A stretch of DNA of 64,000 bases from Haladaptatus sp. DYF46. Its GTDB lineage: Archaea; Halobacteriota; Halobacteria; Halobacteriales; Haladaptataceae. The stretch covers positions 62,001-126,000 of the forward strand of contig NZ_JAJFAY010000004.1 of the NCBI RefSeq assembly GCF_021083305.1. Reading direction: 5' to 3'. The notes under the pieces are model-generated. The model was not told the origin of the DNA and made no database searches. It saw only the letters and a list, made by a program, of their open reading frames with translations. The translations under genes were made by a program, and so were the position numbers. Shown in pieces: positions 10,159-19,650 of this stretch; the stretch's first letter is position 1, and each line of letters begins with the position of its first letter.

Positions 10159-11147
10159 TCGTTCACCCCCTCCGCGAGACGGCCGCGTTTGACGTTCAGG
10201 ACCATGAAGCCGCTGATGACGATGAGCGTCGCGGTCATGATGGCCGCTCCCTTGCCGTACTTGTCGAAGCGGAACGCCTCACGGTAGCCGTACACGATGA
10301 GGAGTTCGTTCTGCCGAAGCGGTCCGCCCTTGTTCATCACGTAGGGGATGAGGAACTGCTGGAACGACGCCGCCGCGGTCAGAATCGAGGCGAAGAGAAC
10401 GGGGCGCTTGATGGACGGAAGCGTGACGTGCAGGAATCGGTTCAGGAAGCCGGCACCGTCCACCATCGCCGCGTCGTGGAGTTCTTCGGGAACGTCCTGT
10501 AACGCGCTCACGATGATGATGACCATGAACGGGTAGGCCAACCACGCCTCGGTGACGTTGTAGGCCAGAAACGCGGTCCACCGCTGGTCGAGCCACAGAA
10601 TCGGCTGGATGTGCAGACCCTTCAACACCTGATTCGCCAATCCGTACCGTGCGTTGCTGAAGATGCCGCGCCAGACGGTGATGGTGAAGATGGTGGGAAG
10701 CCCCATCGGGACGATGATGACCGAGCGCATGTAGCGCCGACCGATGACGTAGGGGTTGGTCAACACGAGCGCGATGCCGATGCTCAGCACGATTTTAAGC
10801 GACACGCTCGTGACGACGAACAGCCACGAGACCCCCATCGAGTTCCAAAAGCCCTCGTTGAGCGGGAGGGTGGTGCTGGTCCCGAAGAGGACCAGTTCGA
10901 AATGCGGCGCGCCGAACAGCACGTTCCCGTAGTTCTCGAAGCCGACGAACGAAAAACTGTCCGTGAACAGCGTCAGGTTCGTCGCGTCCGTCATGGACAG
11001 GTACACCGAGTAGAGGATGGGGTAGAACATGAACGCCGAGAACAGGAACAGCCCCGGCAGTATCAGCAACAGGGGCAGGTCGTCCCGGTCGAACACGGGG
11101 TTTTCCAGCGCTTGCGCGCCGCGTGTGAACGTCGAGCGAATACTCAT
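10155..11147 (-). CDS. ABC sugar transporter permease, MalF type
   Basis: 330 residues from ATG 11147; the longer upstream open frame runs into the binding-protein gene and is rejected. Six or so membrane spans; the EAA loop reads EELHDAAMVDGAGFLNRFL then TLPSIKRP. It starts 7 bases after the binding-protein stop and overlaps the next permease by four bases, so it is the middle gene of a three-gene operon. It forms the membrane channel together with the MalG-type protein. Confidence 0.9.
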   Translation of the reverse strand: MSIRSTFTRGAQALENPVFDRDDLPLLLILPGLFLFSAFMFYPILYSVYLSMTDATNLTLFTDSFSFVGFENYGNVLFGAPHFELVLFGTSTTLPLNEGFWNSMGVSWLFVVTSVSLKIVLSIGIALVLTNPYVIGRRYMRSVIIVPMGLPTIFTITVWRGIFSNARYGLANQVLKGLHIQPILWLDQRWTAFLAYNVTEAWLAYPFMVIIIVSALQDVPEELHDAAMVDGAGFLNRFLHVTLPSIKRPVLFASILTAAASFQQFLIPYVMNKGGPLRQNELLIVYGYREAFRFDKYGKGAAIMTATLIVISGFMVLNVKRGRLAEGVNE

Positions 11148-11154
11148 TTCGACC

Positions 11155-12456
11155 TTATTCCCAGTTCTGCTCGATGGTCTTCTCCGCCGATTCGAACGCG
11201 GGCTTGGCGTCCTGCTTGCCCTTGAGCACCTTGAGGAAGGCATTTTTCACCGGGTCCCACACCTTGTTCATGTGCGGGGCGGTCGGCATGGGTTCGCCCA
11301 TGGCGACGGATTCGGAGAAGCCTTTCACCGCCGCCGGGAGGTCGTCGCTTCCCGCGAGGTCCTTGTGAACCGGGATGAACCCGTGTTCTTTGGCGAGTTC
11401 GAGGAGGAGGTCGGTGTTCGTGGTGTGCCACTCGGTGAACTTCCGCCCGGCCTTCGCGTTCTTTCCGCCTTCGTTCATCTTCTTGGCGAAGTACCACATC
11501 TTGACGCCGGTGTACGGTTTCGGTTCGCCGCCCTTCGGCTTCGGCAACGGCGCGACGCCGACATCGAGTCCGGCGTCGCGAACGGTTCCGAGGTACCACG
11601 GGCCGTTGATGGCGAACGGCGCGTTGCCCTCGTTGAACACCGCGGCCTGTGGGTCGTACTTCTGGTCCCGCGGGGAGTACTTCGCCAGTTCGTCGCGCAC
11701 GAAGCGGAAACCTTTGAGCGTCTCCGGTTTCGTGAGGCCGAGTTCGTCCTTTTTCTCGTCGTAGTAGAATCCGCCGAACGACTGGACGTAGCCGCTGATG
11801 AAGTAGGGATCGATGGGGAAGGAAAGGCCGTACTTCCCGTTGGATGGGTCGTGGTGTTCCTCCATGATCGACTGCATCTCGCTCACCGTTTCGGGTGGCT
11901 CGTCGACCAAATCTTTGTTGTACAGGAGCGCGACCGTTTCCGCGGCGTAGGGCAGGCCGAGCGTTTCGCCGTTGAACTGGACCGCCTGTGCCGCCGCGCT
12001 GGTGTACGTCGATTCGGGGTCGACGGAGAGGGTGTCGCTCTGATCGGAAAGGAGACCCGCCATCTGATACTCGCCGATCCAGTCGTGGGCCCACTGGAAG
12101 AGGTGTGGCCCCTTTCCGGCGGGGAGTTTGTTCTCGATGGTCTTCTGGAGGTCCGAGATTTCCGAGAGTTGTATCGAGTTGCCCGTCTCGTCCTGAAACG
12201 CCTTCACGTTCGCTTCGAGGCTCTTTTTCGGCCCCTCGGAGCGAGCGTGCCAGAGCTGTGCGGTCCCGCCGTTCATCCCGTCGTTACCGCCGTTGTCGCC
12301 GTCGTCAGCGTCGTTTCCGTCGCCGCCACCGCCGCCGTCGGACGTCTTCTCGCCGCCCGCGTCCTTCCCGTCGTCGCTGACGCTGATACAACCTGCAAGG
12401 GTGATTCCGGCCAGTGCGCCGCCTGCCTGTATGAATTTCCGCCGTGGGTACGACAT
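11155..12456 (-). CDS. Tat-exported lipoprotein sugar-binding protein (MalE type)
   Basis: 433 residues. The N-terminus has a twin-arginine signal (RRKFIQ, 5-10) and lipobox LAGC with C23 as the likely lipid attachment site, followed by an Asp/Gly/Asn-rich tether (28-65) usual for haloarchaeal surface lipoproteins. The rest is a family-1 extracellular solute-binding fold (NVKAFQDETGNSIQL near the start, PYAAETVALLYNKDLV, FAINGPWY). It delivers sugar to the permeases encoded immediately downstream. Maltose or maltodextrin is inferred from the adjoining amylolytic genes. A TATA box (tatttaa on +, 12487-12493) and motif 12471-12485 lie in front of it. Confidence 0.9.
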   Translation of the reverse strand: MSYPRRKFIQAGGALAGITLAGCISVSDDGKDAGGEKTSDGGGGGDGNDADDGDNGGNDGMNGGTAQLWHARSEGPKKSLEANVKAFQDETGNSIQLSEISDLQKTIENKLPAGKGPHLFQWAHDWIGEYQMAGLLSDQSDTLSVDPESTYTSAAAQAVQFNGETLGLPYAAETVALLYNKDLVDEPPETVSEMQSIMEEHHDPSNGKYGLSFPIDPYFISGYVQSFGGFYYDEKKDELGLTKPETLKGFRFVRDELAKYSPRDQKYDPQAAVFNEGNAPFAINGPWYLGTVRDAGLDVGVAPLPKPKGGEPKPYTGVKMWYFAKKMNEGGKNAKAGRKFTEWHTTNTDLLLELAKEHGFIPVHKDLAGSDDLPAAVKGFSESVAMGEPMPTAPHMNKVWDPVKNAFLKVLKGKQDAKPAFESAEKTIEQNWE

Positions 12457-12470
12457 TTGTTATCCGTTAT

Positions 12471-12485
12471 GAAATATGACTTCAC
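12471..12485. promoter_or_regulatory. candidate sugar-regulator operator, copy A
   Basis: GAAATATGACTTCAC. Imperfect dyad TGAA-N7-TTCA shared with copies at 12581 and 15882. It lies between the likely TATA box (12487-12493) and the start of the binding-protein gene, a place where a bound protein would block transcription. Confidence 0.5.
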
Positions 12486-12580
12486 GTATTTAATCCTTAG
12501 GGATTTTCGTGTCGTTTTCCCATCGACATATTCGAGAAAACGGATGAGAAGGGAGAATTCACCGGTTGAGAAAGTGGTAC

Positions 12581-12595
12581 GAAATATCCCGTCAC
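12581..12595. promoter_or_regulatory. candidate sugar-regulator operator, copy B
   Basis: GAAATATCCCGTCAC, followed by AGATT as in copy C. It lies about 20 bases upstream of the TATA-like sequence (aacttta, near 12617) of the ATPase gene, a place compatible with activation. Confidence 0.5.
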
Positions 12596-12647
12596 AGATT
12601 TGGCTCGATGGGAAAGAACTTTACCGTGGTACGACACCACACGAGTA

Positions 12648-13778
12648 ATGGCAAAGCTTCGACTGGAGTCCCTCAGAAAGGAGTTCGACCGCGGGAAGAT
12701 CGTCGCGGTCGACGGCCTCGACCTCGACATCGAGGACGGCGAGTTCGTCACCCTCGTCGGCCCGTCCGGATGCGGGAAGACGACGACCCTCCGCATGATA
12801 GCCGGTCTGGAAAACGCCACCGACGGCCGAATTTACATCGGCGACGAGGACGTGACGAACGTTCACGCCAAGAACCGGGACGTGGCGATGGTGTTCCAGA
12901 ACTACGCGCTCTACCCGCACAAGACGGTCGAGGAGAACATGGGCTTCGGCCTCCGGATGAGTACCGACCTCTCGAAGCAGGAGCGTCACGAACGGGTGTA
13001 CGAGGCCGCCGAGATGATGGGAATCGAGGACCTGCTCTCGGACAAGCCGGACGAGTTATCCGGCGGGCAGAAACAGCGCGTCGCGCTCGGCCGCGCCATC
13101 GTCCGCGAACCGGACATCTTCCTCTTCGACGAACCGCTGTCGAACCTCGACGCCAAGTTGCGAACCACGATGCGCACCGAAATCCAGCGGATTCAGCAGG
13201 AACTCGGAATCACGTCGGTGTACGTCACGCACGACCAGGAGGAGGCGATGACGATGGGCGACCGAATCGTCATCCTGCGTGACGGCGAACTACAGCAGAT
13301 GGGCGCGCCGACCGCCGTCTACGACCGACCGACGAACCGCTTCGTCGGCGGCTTCATCGGTTCGCCGAGCATGAACTTCATCGACGTTCGCGCGACTCGT
13401 GAGGGCGAGGACGTCGTTCTCACCGACGACGACGGTTCGTTTTCCTGCCGACTCTCCGCCGCGTTCGCCGACCGAATCGAGGACGTGGACGGGAAGTTCA
13501 CCATCGGTATCCGCCCGGAGGACATCTTCCCGGCGAGCGAGGGGGGCACAAACGTCCTCACGACCACCGTGGAGGTCGTCGAACCCATCGGGAGCGACAA
13601 CTACCTCTACCTCGACGCATCCGAGGACTTCATCGCGCGGGTCGACTCCGACGTGGAACCGGCACCCGGCGACACGATTCGGGTCACGTTTGCAGAGGAC
13701 GACATCCACGTCTTCGACGGGGAGAGTGGGAGGGTCGTCGGCGAGACGGAAAAAGTGGCGGGCAGAGCGTCGGTCTGA
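12648..13778 (+). CDS. ABC transporter ATP-binding protein, MalK/UgpC type
   Basis: 376 residues from ATG 12648 (upstream in-frame ATG 12600 is inside the promoter). Walker A GPSGCGKT (38-45), Q-loop FQNYALYPH (83-91), signature LSGGQ (137-141), Walker B FLFDEP (158-163), switch His in YVTHDQEEA, then a TOBE-type C-terminal domain that in this family binds regulators. It energises the divergent MalF/MalG-type permeases. Transcribed divergently from the binding protein, with candidate operators A and B in the shared 190-base region. Confidence 0.92.
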   Translation: MAKLRLESLRKEFDRGKIVAVDGLDLDIEDGEFVTLVGPSGCGKTTTLRMIAGLENATDGRIYIGDEDVTNVHAKNRDVAMVFQNYALYPHKTVEENMGFGLRMSTDLSKQERHERVYEAAEMMGIEDLLSDKPDELSGGQKQRVALGRAIVREPDIFLFDEPLSNLDAKLRTTMRTEIQRIQQELGITSVYVTHDQEEAMTMGDRIVILRDGELQQMGAPTAVYDRPTNRFVGGFIGSPSMNFIDVRATREGEDVVLTDDDGSFSCRLSAAFADRIEDVDGKFTIGIRPEDIFPASEGGTNVLTTTVEVVEPIGSDNYLYLDASEDFIARVDSDVEPAPGDTIRVTFAEDDIHVFDGESGRVVGETEKVAGRASV

Positions 13779-13797
13779 AACCGGTTCGATTTTCGAT

Positions 13798-15843
13798 TCA
13801 GTCGTCGGCGACTCGTTCCGCCGGTTGCAGCGCGTCCTGTTCGTGAAGCGACGCCACCGTCGCCAATCGAATCGCGTGGGGCCATCCGAGCGGCGTGGCG
13901 CTGTCGGCCGCGCCCGCGTCGAAGAACTGTTCCGGCAGATAGCCGCTGTCCGCACAGAGCGGTCCGTCCGGCAGCAGGAGCGAAAGGAGGTCACGGGAGC
14001 GGCGCGAGAACTCCTCGGCGCGGGGGTCGTCGCGCGCCGAAAGCAGAGCCGAGAGTTCGCTCGCGGCGTTGGCACCCCAGGCCGTCGAAACCGTCCAGAT
14101 TTTCGGAGAGTTCTGTTCGCGGACCCGCCAGTCGTCGCTCTCGAATCGGGCGAGACCGCGAACGTGGCTTTCGTCCGGGTCGCGCCAGAGACCGTCGAGA
14201 ACGGCCTCGGTGTGGGAGACGAGGCGGTCTACCTGTTCCGCGTCGAGGTCGACGACCGACGCGGCGGCGTTGTGTGCGGCGGCGAGCGCGAGCGCGCTGG
14301 AATCCCGTCGTTCGTCCCGGTCGCCGTCGACGAGTCGAAGGGCGTAGAACTCGCCCGTCCACAACTCGTCGAGGCCGTCGAGGACCGCGTTGGTTCCCTC
14401 CAGCGCGCGTTTTTTGAGGTCGTCTTCGACCGGCGCGCGCGCGAGTTCTGCGTACGCTTCGAGGTACGTCGCCGCGGTGTGGGCGAACCGACCGGTCATG
14501 TTCTCCCACGCGTTCTGGCAGTGAATCGGCAACCCGTCGGGTTTGAGCGTGTCGTCGAGGCCGTCGAGCGCCTCCCGAAGCGTCTCCCGAACCGCCGATT
14601 CGAGGTCCGAGTCGGGGTCACGCATTCGAAGGTACCGCGCGAGAAACGCGATGACGCTTCCCGTCTGGTCGGCCTGATAGTCCGCACCGTTTCCGACCTC
14701 GACGCGGGCGTTCGCCCATCCGGGCGCGATGGTCCCGTTTCGGGGCCAGACGCGGTGGGGCCACGTGCCGTCGTCGTGTTGGGTTTGACAGTAAAAATGC
14801 GCGCTACGGTCGTGCCAGTCCGACAGGGAGAGGTCGAAGTGGTCGTCGGCCGCGAGCAGGAATCCCGAGATTTCGGCGTCGTCACGGAACCACGTGTAGC
14901 CGTACCCGCCCGAGTAGCGGTAGAACGGGTCGAAATCCGGCCCGGCGATTCGCGCCCCGGTGTCCGCGGAGAGGAACGAAAGGATGCGCAAATCGTCCGT
15001 GACGGCGTCCACGGCCCGCGTATCGAGCGCCGCATCGAGGTTCCGTTCGGGAGACTGGTTCTCGGCGGCAGCGCGGAGCGCTTCGGACGAATCGTACGTC
15101 GACGCGAGTTCCCGAACGCGGGACAGCGCGTCATCGCGCGGCGTTTCGCCGTGATCGGCGAGCAGGGAAACCAGCGTCGCGCCGCCGTCGAGCGCGAGCG
15201 AAACGACGAGTTCGCCGCTCAGCCTGCTCTCCTCGTATCGCCCGGCATCGCCCACGGGTGGAACGTCCTGCGGGCGGTCCGAGAGGAGGGTTTCGAAGTT
15301 CGCGGGGACGAGACCGTCGATTCGGATCGGACGGGGTTCCGTGGCGAGGTAGTCGTGTTCCTCGGCGTGGAACACCTCGAACACATCGCCGTGGCGGAGT
15401 TGCCCGATTCTGTCGTCCCGTCCGTCCGGTGCGAACCCGAAGTAGGCGACGAGTTCGGCGTCATCGGGGAGGCACCCACTATCCGCCACGAAATGCGTTA
15501 GATGGGCCTCGGAGAGCGTCAAATCGTATTGTACTACCGACCAGTCGTCACCCTCGTGTTCAGTGACGACGAGGCCGGTTCCGCCGTGATACCGTTGTGT
15601 CGACTCGACGGCGTCGAACCAGTCGATTTTCCCATTCTGTCGAAGGCCGAATCGGGAGCGGTCGATGCCGTAGCGACCGCCGAGCGGGAGGGAGTAATCG
15701 CGGAGCGACCCGTGCGGGCCGACGTGGACGAGACGAGCGTCGAGACCGGAGAACCGTCCCGCCGTCGTCCGGCGTTCACCGGGGAAACGGGTCGCGTTCC
15801 CGCGGTGGCGTTTGAAGTCGAAAAGTGCGTCGCGGAGCGTCAT
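13798..15843 (-). CDS. GH15 glucoamylase-type glycoside hydrolase
   Basis: 681 residues from ATG 15843; the longer frame upstream would run through the divergent promoter and amylase gene. N-terminal beta-sandwich (1-270) and an (alpha/alpha)6 barrel with the family motif GYGYTWFRDD (313-322), WPHRVWPRNG (361-370) and IWTVSTAWGANA near the C-terminus. No signal peptide, so it acts inside the cell, presumably releasing glucose from imported maltodextrins. It is convergent with the ATPase gene (19-base gap) and divergent from the amylase, sharing operator copy C. Confidence 0.88.
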   Translation of the reverse strand: MTLRDALFDFKRHRGNATRFPGERRTTAGRFSGLDARLVHVGPHGSLRDYSLPLGGRYGIDRSRFGLRQNGKIDWFDAVESTQRYHGGTGLVVTEHEGDDWSVVQYDLTLSEAHLTHFVADSGCLPDDAELVAYFGFAPDGRDDRIGQLRHGDVFEVFHAEEHDYLATEPRPIRIDGLVPANFETLLSDRPQDVPPVGDAGRYEESRLSGELVVSLALDGGATLVSLLADHGETPRDDALSRVRELASTYDSSEALRAAAENQSPERNLDAALDTRAVDAVTDDLRILSFLSADTGARIAGPDFDPFYRYSGGYGYTWFRDDAEISGFLLAADDHFDLSLSDWHDRSAHFYCQTQHDDGTWPHRVWPRNGTIAPGWANARVEVGNGADYQADQTGSVIAFLARYLRMRDPDSDLESAVRETLREALDGLDDTLKPDGLPIHCQNAWENMTGRFAHTAATYLEAYAELARAPVEDDLKKRALEGTNAVLDGLDELWTGEFYALRLVDGDRDERRDSSALALAAAHNAAASVVDLDAEQVDRLVSHTEAVLDGLWRDPDESHVRGLARFESDDWRVREQNSPKIWTVSTAWGANAASELSALLSARDDPRAEEFSRRSRDLLSLLLPDGPLCADSGYLPEQFFDAGAADSATPLGWPHAIRLATVASLHEQDALQPAERVADD

Positions 15844-15881
15844 CGGATAGGACCACGAGGAGGGGCGATAAAAGACTTGGT

Positions 15882-15896
15882 GAAATAATCCTTCAC
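15882..15896. promoter_or_regulatory. candidate sugar-regulator operator, copy C
   Basis: GAAATAATCCTTCAC within GTGAA-N7-TTCAC (15880-15896), followed by AGATT as in copy B. It lies in the divergent region between the glucoamylase and amylase starts, just upstream of both likely TATA elements (cttttatc on minus near 15870; agatagata on plus near 15916). Confidence 0.5.
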
Positions 15897-15948
15897 AGAT
15901 TACCAAAAGAGCGCAAGATAGATACATCTCCCCTACGGCGTGGAAAAC

Positions 15949-18105
15949 ATGCACGATGTAGGTCCCCCACGGTTCACGACGGTCGGTGAGTCGGTGGAAC
16001 TCGCGCCACGCGACCCCGTTCCGGATGCGAATTCGAAGTACGATTGGAACGTCGAAGAGCGACCCGAAGGAAGTTCCGCGGTCGCCGGAGACGGCTCGGT
16101 CATCCACTTCGCGCCCGACGCTCCGGGCGTCTATCGACTTCGACTCAACGCACCCGGCGGCACGTACGAACGGCTCGTTCGCGCGTTTCCCGACGTGCGC
16201 CGCACCGCGCGGTTCGAGTTGCCGCTGTCCGACCTCCCGATTCCGCACGAGGAGGTGGAGACCATCTGCGTCATGGGGCCGTTCAACGAGCAACTCGTGG
16301 GGAAAGACCGGCCGACCTACGAGGACGGCGCGTACGTGTACGAAACGAAGCTTCCGCCCGGAGAACACCCCTACGGGTTCCTGCTGAACGACGACCTCAC
16401 CGAGCAGGTTCAGGGAACGCTCACGGTTTCGGGACCGGGACGGCCCAGAGTCAAACTCGACGCGGAGCGAGGGCCCGAAGCCGTCGTCGTCACGGCCGAC
16501 GCGAAGTCGGCACCCGACAGCGAGTTTGCGGACGGCGAACTCGCCGTGGAGTTCTATGCCGACGACGAACCGCTCGGTCACGTCGGCGAACACGAACGAA
16601 CCGTTCGAATCCCACGCGACGAAATGGGCGATGGAGTTCGGTTACACGCAGTCGCGGTCGGCGAGCGCCACAGCGTCGCCGATCGCGTGGAGATCCGCGG
16701 GTACGACGAGCGCGTAAACGAGGCGGAAAGCGAGCACGTGAGTGAGACGGGAACCGCGAGCGCGAGCGCGAACGCGAACGGTTCCGAGCGAAGCGAGGAG
16801 GTGCGAGCGCGAGTCCACCATCCGAACGACCCGCCGGAGTGGGCGGAATCGCCGACGGTGTACGAGATTTTCGTCCGGTCGTTCGCGGGGGAGACGGTCG
16901 ATACCACGTTTTCGGAACTGGAGCGCCGGATTCCGTATCTCGAATGGCTCGGGACGGACTGCGTGTGGTTGACGCCTATTTTGGGGAGTCCGACCGACCA
17001 CGGCTATCACACGACGAACTACTTCGAGACGGCCGAGGACCTCGGCACGCGCGCCGAGTTCGAATCCTTCGTCGCCGCCTGCCACGACGACGGGATTCGC
17101 GTCGTCTTCGACCTCGTGATCAACCACTCCTCGCGCGACCACCCGGCGTTCCAGATGAGCGCGGCGGGAGTGCCCGAGTACCGCGATTGGTACGTCTGGG
17201 AGGACGACGGGGAAACGGGAGAGGCGAAAGCCCAGCGCTACTTCGACTGGGAACGGATACCGAACTTCAACTTCGATTCGCTTGCGGTCCGTCGGTTCCT
17301 CCTCGACGTGGTGGACGAGTGGGCGGGCCTCGTGGACGGGTTCCGATGCGACGTGGCGTGGGGCGTCCCGCACGAGTTCTGGAAGGAAGTCGCCGACCGC
17401 GTTCCGGACGATTTCCTGCTCCTCGACGAGACGATTCCGCGCGACCCGGACTACCACGAGGGCGAGTTCACGATGCACTACGACACCACGCTGTACGGCA
17501 CTCTGCGCGAAATCGGAAGCGGGGAGAAGCCTGCGTCCGCCGTCTTGGACGCGCTGGAGGACGCGGCGCACGTCGGATTCCCCGACAACGCGGTTCACCT
17601 CAGATACGTGGAGAACCACGACGAACCGCGCTACCGCGAGGAGTGCGGTCAAGCGGCGCTCAAAGCCGCGACGGCGGCGACGTTCACGCTCCCCGGCGCG
17701 CCGATGATATACTACGGACAGGAACGCGGCATGACCGAGTACAGAGGAACGATGGAGTGGGACGACGGCGACGACGAGTTGACGGCGTTCCATCGCTCGC
17801 TCAGCGCCGCACGCGAGGAGTATCCCGTCCTCCGCGACGGGACGGTCGAACGGGTCGAATGGGAGAGCGATTCGTCGGACGTCGTGGCGTTCGCCCGCGA
17901 AACGGACTCCGAACGTGTCGTCGTGGCGCTGAACTTCTCGGAGCGGGCAGAAGCGGTACGAATCGGCGAGCGAACCGGGACGGCGGACCTCGTGACGGGT
18001 GAGGCAGTTCCGACCGTGACGCGGGATGGTGGCGGGACGGCCATCGGAACCGAACTCCTCGTTTCGGACGTCGTCGTGGTTCGAATCACCGAGGAAAGTA
18101 AATAG
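15949..18105 (+). CDS. GH13 alpha-amylase family enzyme (neopullulanase/cyclomaltodextrinase-like)
   Basis: 718 residues from ATG 15949 (an in-frame GTG at 15940 is possible). An N-terminal part with CBM48-like features (FELPLSDLPI, MGPFNEQLV) and an Ala/Ser/Glu linker lead to a GH13 catalytic barrel starting near residue 290 (VYEIFVRSFAG). Catalytic residues are visible: nucleophile D in GFRCDVAWG (about 467), acid E in LLDETIP (about 493), transition-state D in ENHDEPR (about 556); region I is DLVINH. No signal peptide, so it is probably cytoplasmic and acts on imported oligosaccharides alongside GH15. Confidence 0.88.
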   Translation: MHDVGPPRFTTVGESVELAPRDPVPDANSKYDWNVEERPEGSSAVAGDGSVIHFAPDAPGVYRLRLNAPGGTYERLVRAFPDVRRTARFELPLSDLPIPHEEVETICVMGPFNEQLVGKDRPTYEDGAYVYETKLPPGEHPYGFLLNDDLTEQVQGTLTVSGPGRPRVKLDAERGPEAVVVTADAKSAPDSEFADGELAVEFYADDEPLGHVGEHERTVRIPRDEMGDGVRLHAVAVGERHSVADRVEIRGYDERVNEAESEHVSETGTASASANANGSERSEEVRARVHHPNDPPEWAESPTVYEIFVRSFAGETVDTTFSELERRIPYLEWLGTDCVWLTPILGSPTDHGYHTTNYFETAEDLGTRAEFESFVAACHDDGIRVVFDLVINHSSRDHPAFQMSAAGVPEYRDWYVWEDDGETGEAKAQRYFDWERIPNFNFDSLAVRRFLLDVVDEWAGLVDGFRCDVAWGVPHEFWKEVADRVPDDFLLLDETIPRDPDYHEGEFTMHYDTTLYGTLREIGSGEKPASAVLDALEDAAHVGFPDNAVHLRYVENHDEPRYREECGQAALKAATAATFTLPGAPMIYYGQERGMTEYRGTMEWDDGDDELTAFHRSLSAAREEYPVLRDGTVERVEWESDSSDVVAFARETDSERVVVALNFSERAEAVRIGERTGTADLVTGEAVPTVTRDGGGTAIGTELLVSDVVVVRITEESK

Positions 18106-18119
18106 GCACCCGATAAATC

Positions 18120-19190
18120 ATGAGTCAGGAAATGGACGACCGCACGCTCTCAGGACTGCTCCGTCAGTTCGGACTCTCGGAGAAGGAAGTCGATACGTAT
18201 CTCGCGATTCTCGAACAGGGCGAGGCCAAAGCAAGCACCATCGCCGACGATGCCGGGGTGTCGAAGCGGTACGTCTACAGCACCAGCGAGAAGTTGGCGG
18301 AACGCGGGTTCGTGGAGGTCGACGACCACGTCGTTCCGACGATGATTCGGGCGAACCCGCCGGAGCGGGTCATCGGCACGCTCGCGGACCGAGTGGAGAC
18401 CATGCGACCGGCGCTGGACGAACGCTACTCGGCGACGACCAGCGAACCCGACCAGTTCGAGGTCATCAAATCCCGCGTCACCGTCATCAAACGGATTCAG
18501 AACAGGCTCGCCGCGGCGAACGAGGAAGTGACGCTGTCGATACCGTACGATCACCTCCCCGAAGTCGCGAGCGAACTCGAAAGCGCAGTCGAGCGGGGGG
18601 TACTGGTCTTGCTCGTCCTGAGCGGCGTCCACAAAGACGACGTGGACGGGTCGGAGTTCGAGGGACTCGCCAGCACGGTCCGCGTGTGGCGCGAACCGAT
18701 GCCGACGACGCTCACGGTGGACAAACAGTTCGGCCTCGTCTCTCCGACGGAGATGATAGTCCGGTCGAACAGCGACAAGCAGGCAATCACGTTCGCACAG
18801 GAACAACTCGTCCCGGTCCTCGTCGGGTCGTTCTTCGGCAACTACTGGCCGATGGCGAACGAGGTGTACGCGGCCGAACCGGTGGCGCTGCCGAAGACGT
18901 TCGACGACTTTCGCTCCGCGGTGTTGCAGGCGACGCTCCACCTCAGGGAAGGAAACGAGATTCTCGCACGCGTACGAGGCCGACCCGTCGGCGGGGAGGC
19001 GGACCCCACGACGGTCGAAGGAAGTATCATCGACGTTCGACAGTCGCTGCTCGAACCGGCGTCCAACGCGTTCCCGGTCGAAGCGGCCCTCGTCCTCGAA
19101 ACCGAGGACGGCGAGGTGACGGTCGGCGGAAGCGGGTCGTTCGTCGAGGATTTCGAAGCCGAGAACGTGACGCTCGAACTCGCTCAGTAA
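18120..19190 (+). CDS. TrmB-family sugar-responsive transcriptional regulator
   Basis: 356 residues. N-terminal winged helix of the TrmB family (GLSEKEVDTYLAIL 19-32, then ASTIADDAGVSKRYVYSTSEKL) and a C-terminal sugar-binding/dimerisation region. It follows the amylase with only 14 bases between, so it is likely in the same transcript. TrmB proteins repress or activate sugar transport and catabolic genes depending on where they bind relative to the promoter; the shared motif in both divergent regions of this locus is the natural candidate target. Confidence 0.88.
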   Translation: MSQEMDDRTLSGLLRQFGLSEKEVDTYLAILEQGEAKASTIADDAGVSKRYVYSTSEKLAERGFVEVDDHVVPTMIRANPPERVIGTLADRVETMRPALDERYSATTSEPDQFEVIKSRVTVIKRIQNRLAAANEEVTLSIPYDHLPEVASELESAVERGVLVLLVLSGVHKDDVDGSEFEGLASTVRVWREPMPTTLTVDKQFGLVSPTEMIVRSNSDKQAITFAQEQLVPVLVGSFFGNYWPMANEVYAAEPVALPKTFDDFRSAVLQATLHLREGNEILARVRGRPVGGEADPTTVEGSIIDVRQSLLEPASNAFPVEAALVLETEDGEVTVGGSGSFVEDFEAENVTLELAQ

Positions 19191-19555
19191 CGGTCGATGT
19201 GTCGTTCGAGGAGGCTCCGATTCTTTCGGTTCGCCTTCCATGTCGCGTCGAAAATCGAACCGAGGACGGGCACCGACCCGCCGAAGGTGTCGATCGCGAC
19301 GTTCGCGAGCATTCGCGCGAGGACGTGACGCGGGACCTCCATTCGATAGGCTTCGAACGCGATGTACAGCGAGATGAGCGCGGACGCGAGGTCACCGCCG
19401 ACGGGAAGCAAACCGAGAATCGGATCCAATCCGACGCGGAAATTCGTTCCCGGAACGCGAAACGCCTCGTCGAGGAGGTGGCTCACTTTCCGAACCCGCT
19501 GCATGGATTTTCGCTTGTGACGGGGGAGTTCTTCAGGGAAGTTGGGGGGGTTCAT
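19184..19555 (-). CDS. DUF4112 family small membrane-associated protein
   Basis: 123 residues with the DUF4112 pattern: LLDEAFRVPGTNFRVGLDPILGLLPVGGD, then one or two amphipathic/hydrophobic segments and VPVLGSIFDATWKANRKN near the C-terminus. Function unknown. It is convergent with the TrmB gene and their last seven bases overlap. Confidence 0.8.
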   Translation of the reverse strand: MNPPNFPEELPRHKRKSMQRVRKVSHLLDEAFRVPGTNFRVGLDPILGLLPVGGDLASALISLYIAFEAYRMEVPRHVLARMLANVAIDTFGGSVPVLGSIFDATWKANRKNRSLLERHIDRY

Positions 19556-19650
19556 CGGGATATATCAGGGGCTTTCCCCGGTTATGTGTTCCGGCAGTCG
19601 GGTTTACCTAGCCAGTTCATTTAGGGAAATCACCCACGTCAGGGAGAACC

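Noticed and set aside
12600-12660. Halobacterium-type TrmB site (TACT-N7/8-GAGTA)
   Set aside because: TACGACACCACACGAGTA near the ATPase start only partly matches, overlaps the start region, and is not repeated at the other promoters.
13399-15501. Long plus-strand open frame antisense to the glucoamylase
   Set aside because: Shadow of a GC-rich gene: Arg/Val-rich translation, no domain, and the minus-strand GH15 has clear catalytic motifs.
15844-16593. N-terminal extension of the glucoamylase
   Set aside because: It would run through the divergent promoter and the amylase coding region; ATG 15843 starts the recognisable protein.
18026-19624. Long plus-strand open frame over the TrmB gene
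   Set aside because: Arg-rich shadow frame; TrmB and DUF4112 in other frames have recognisable domains.
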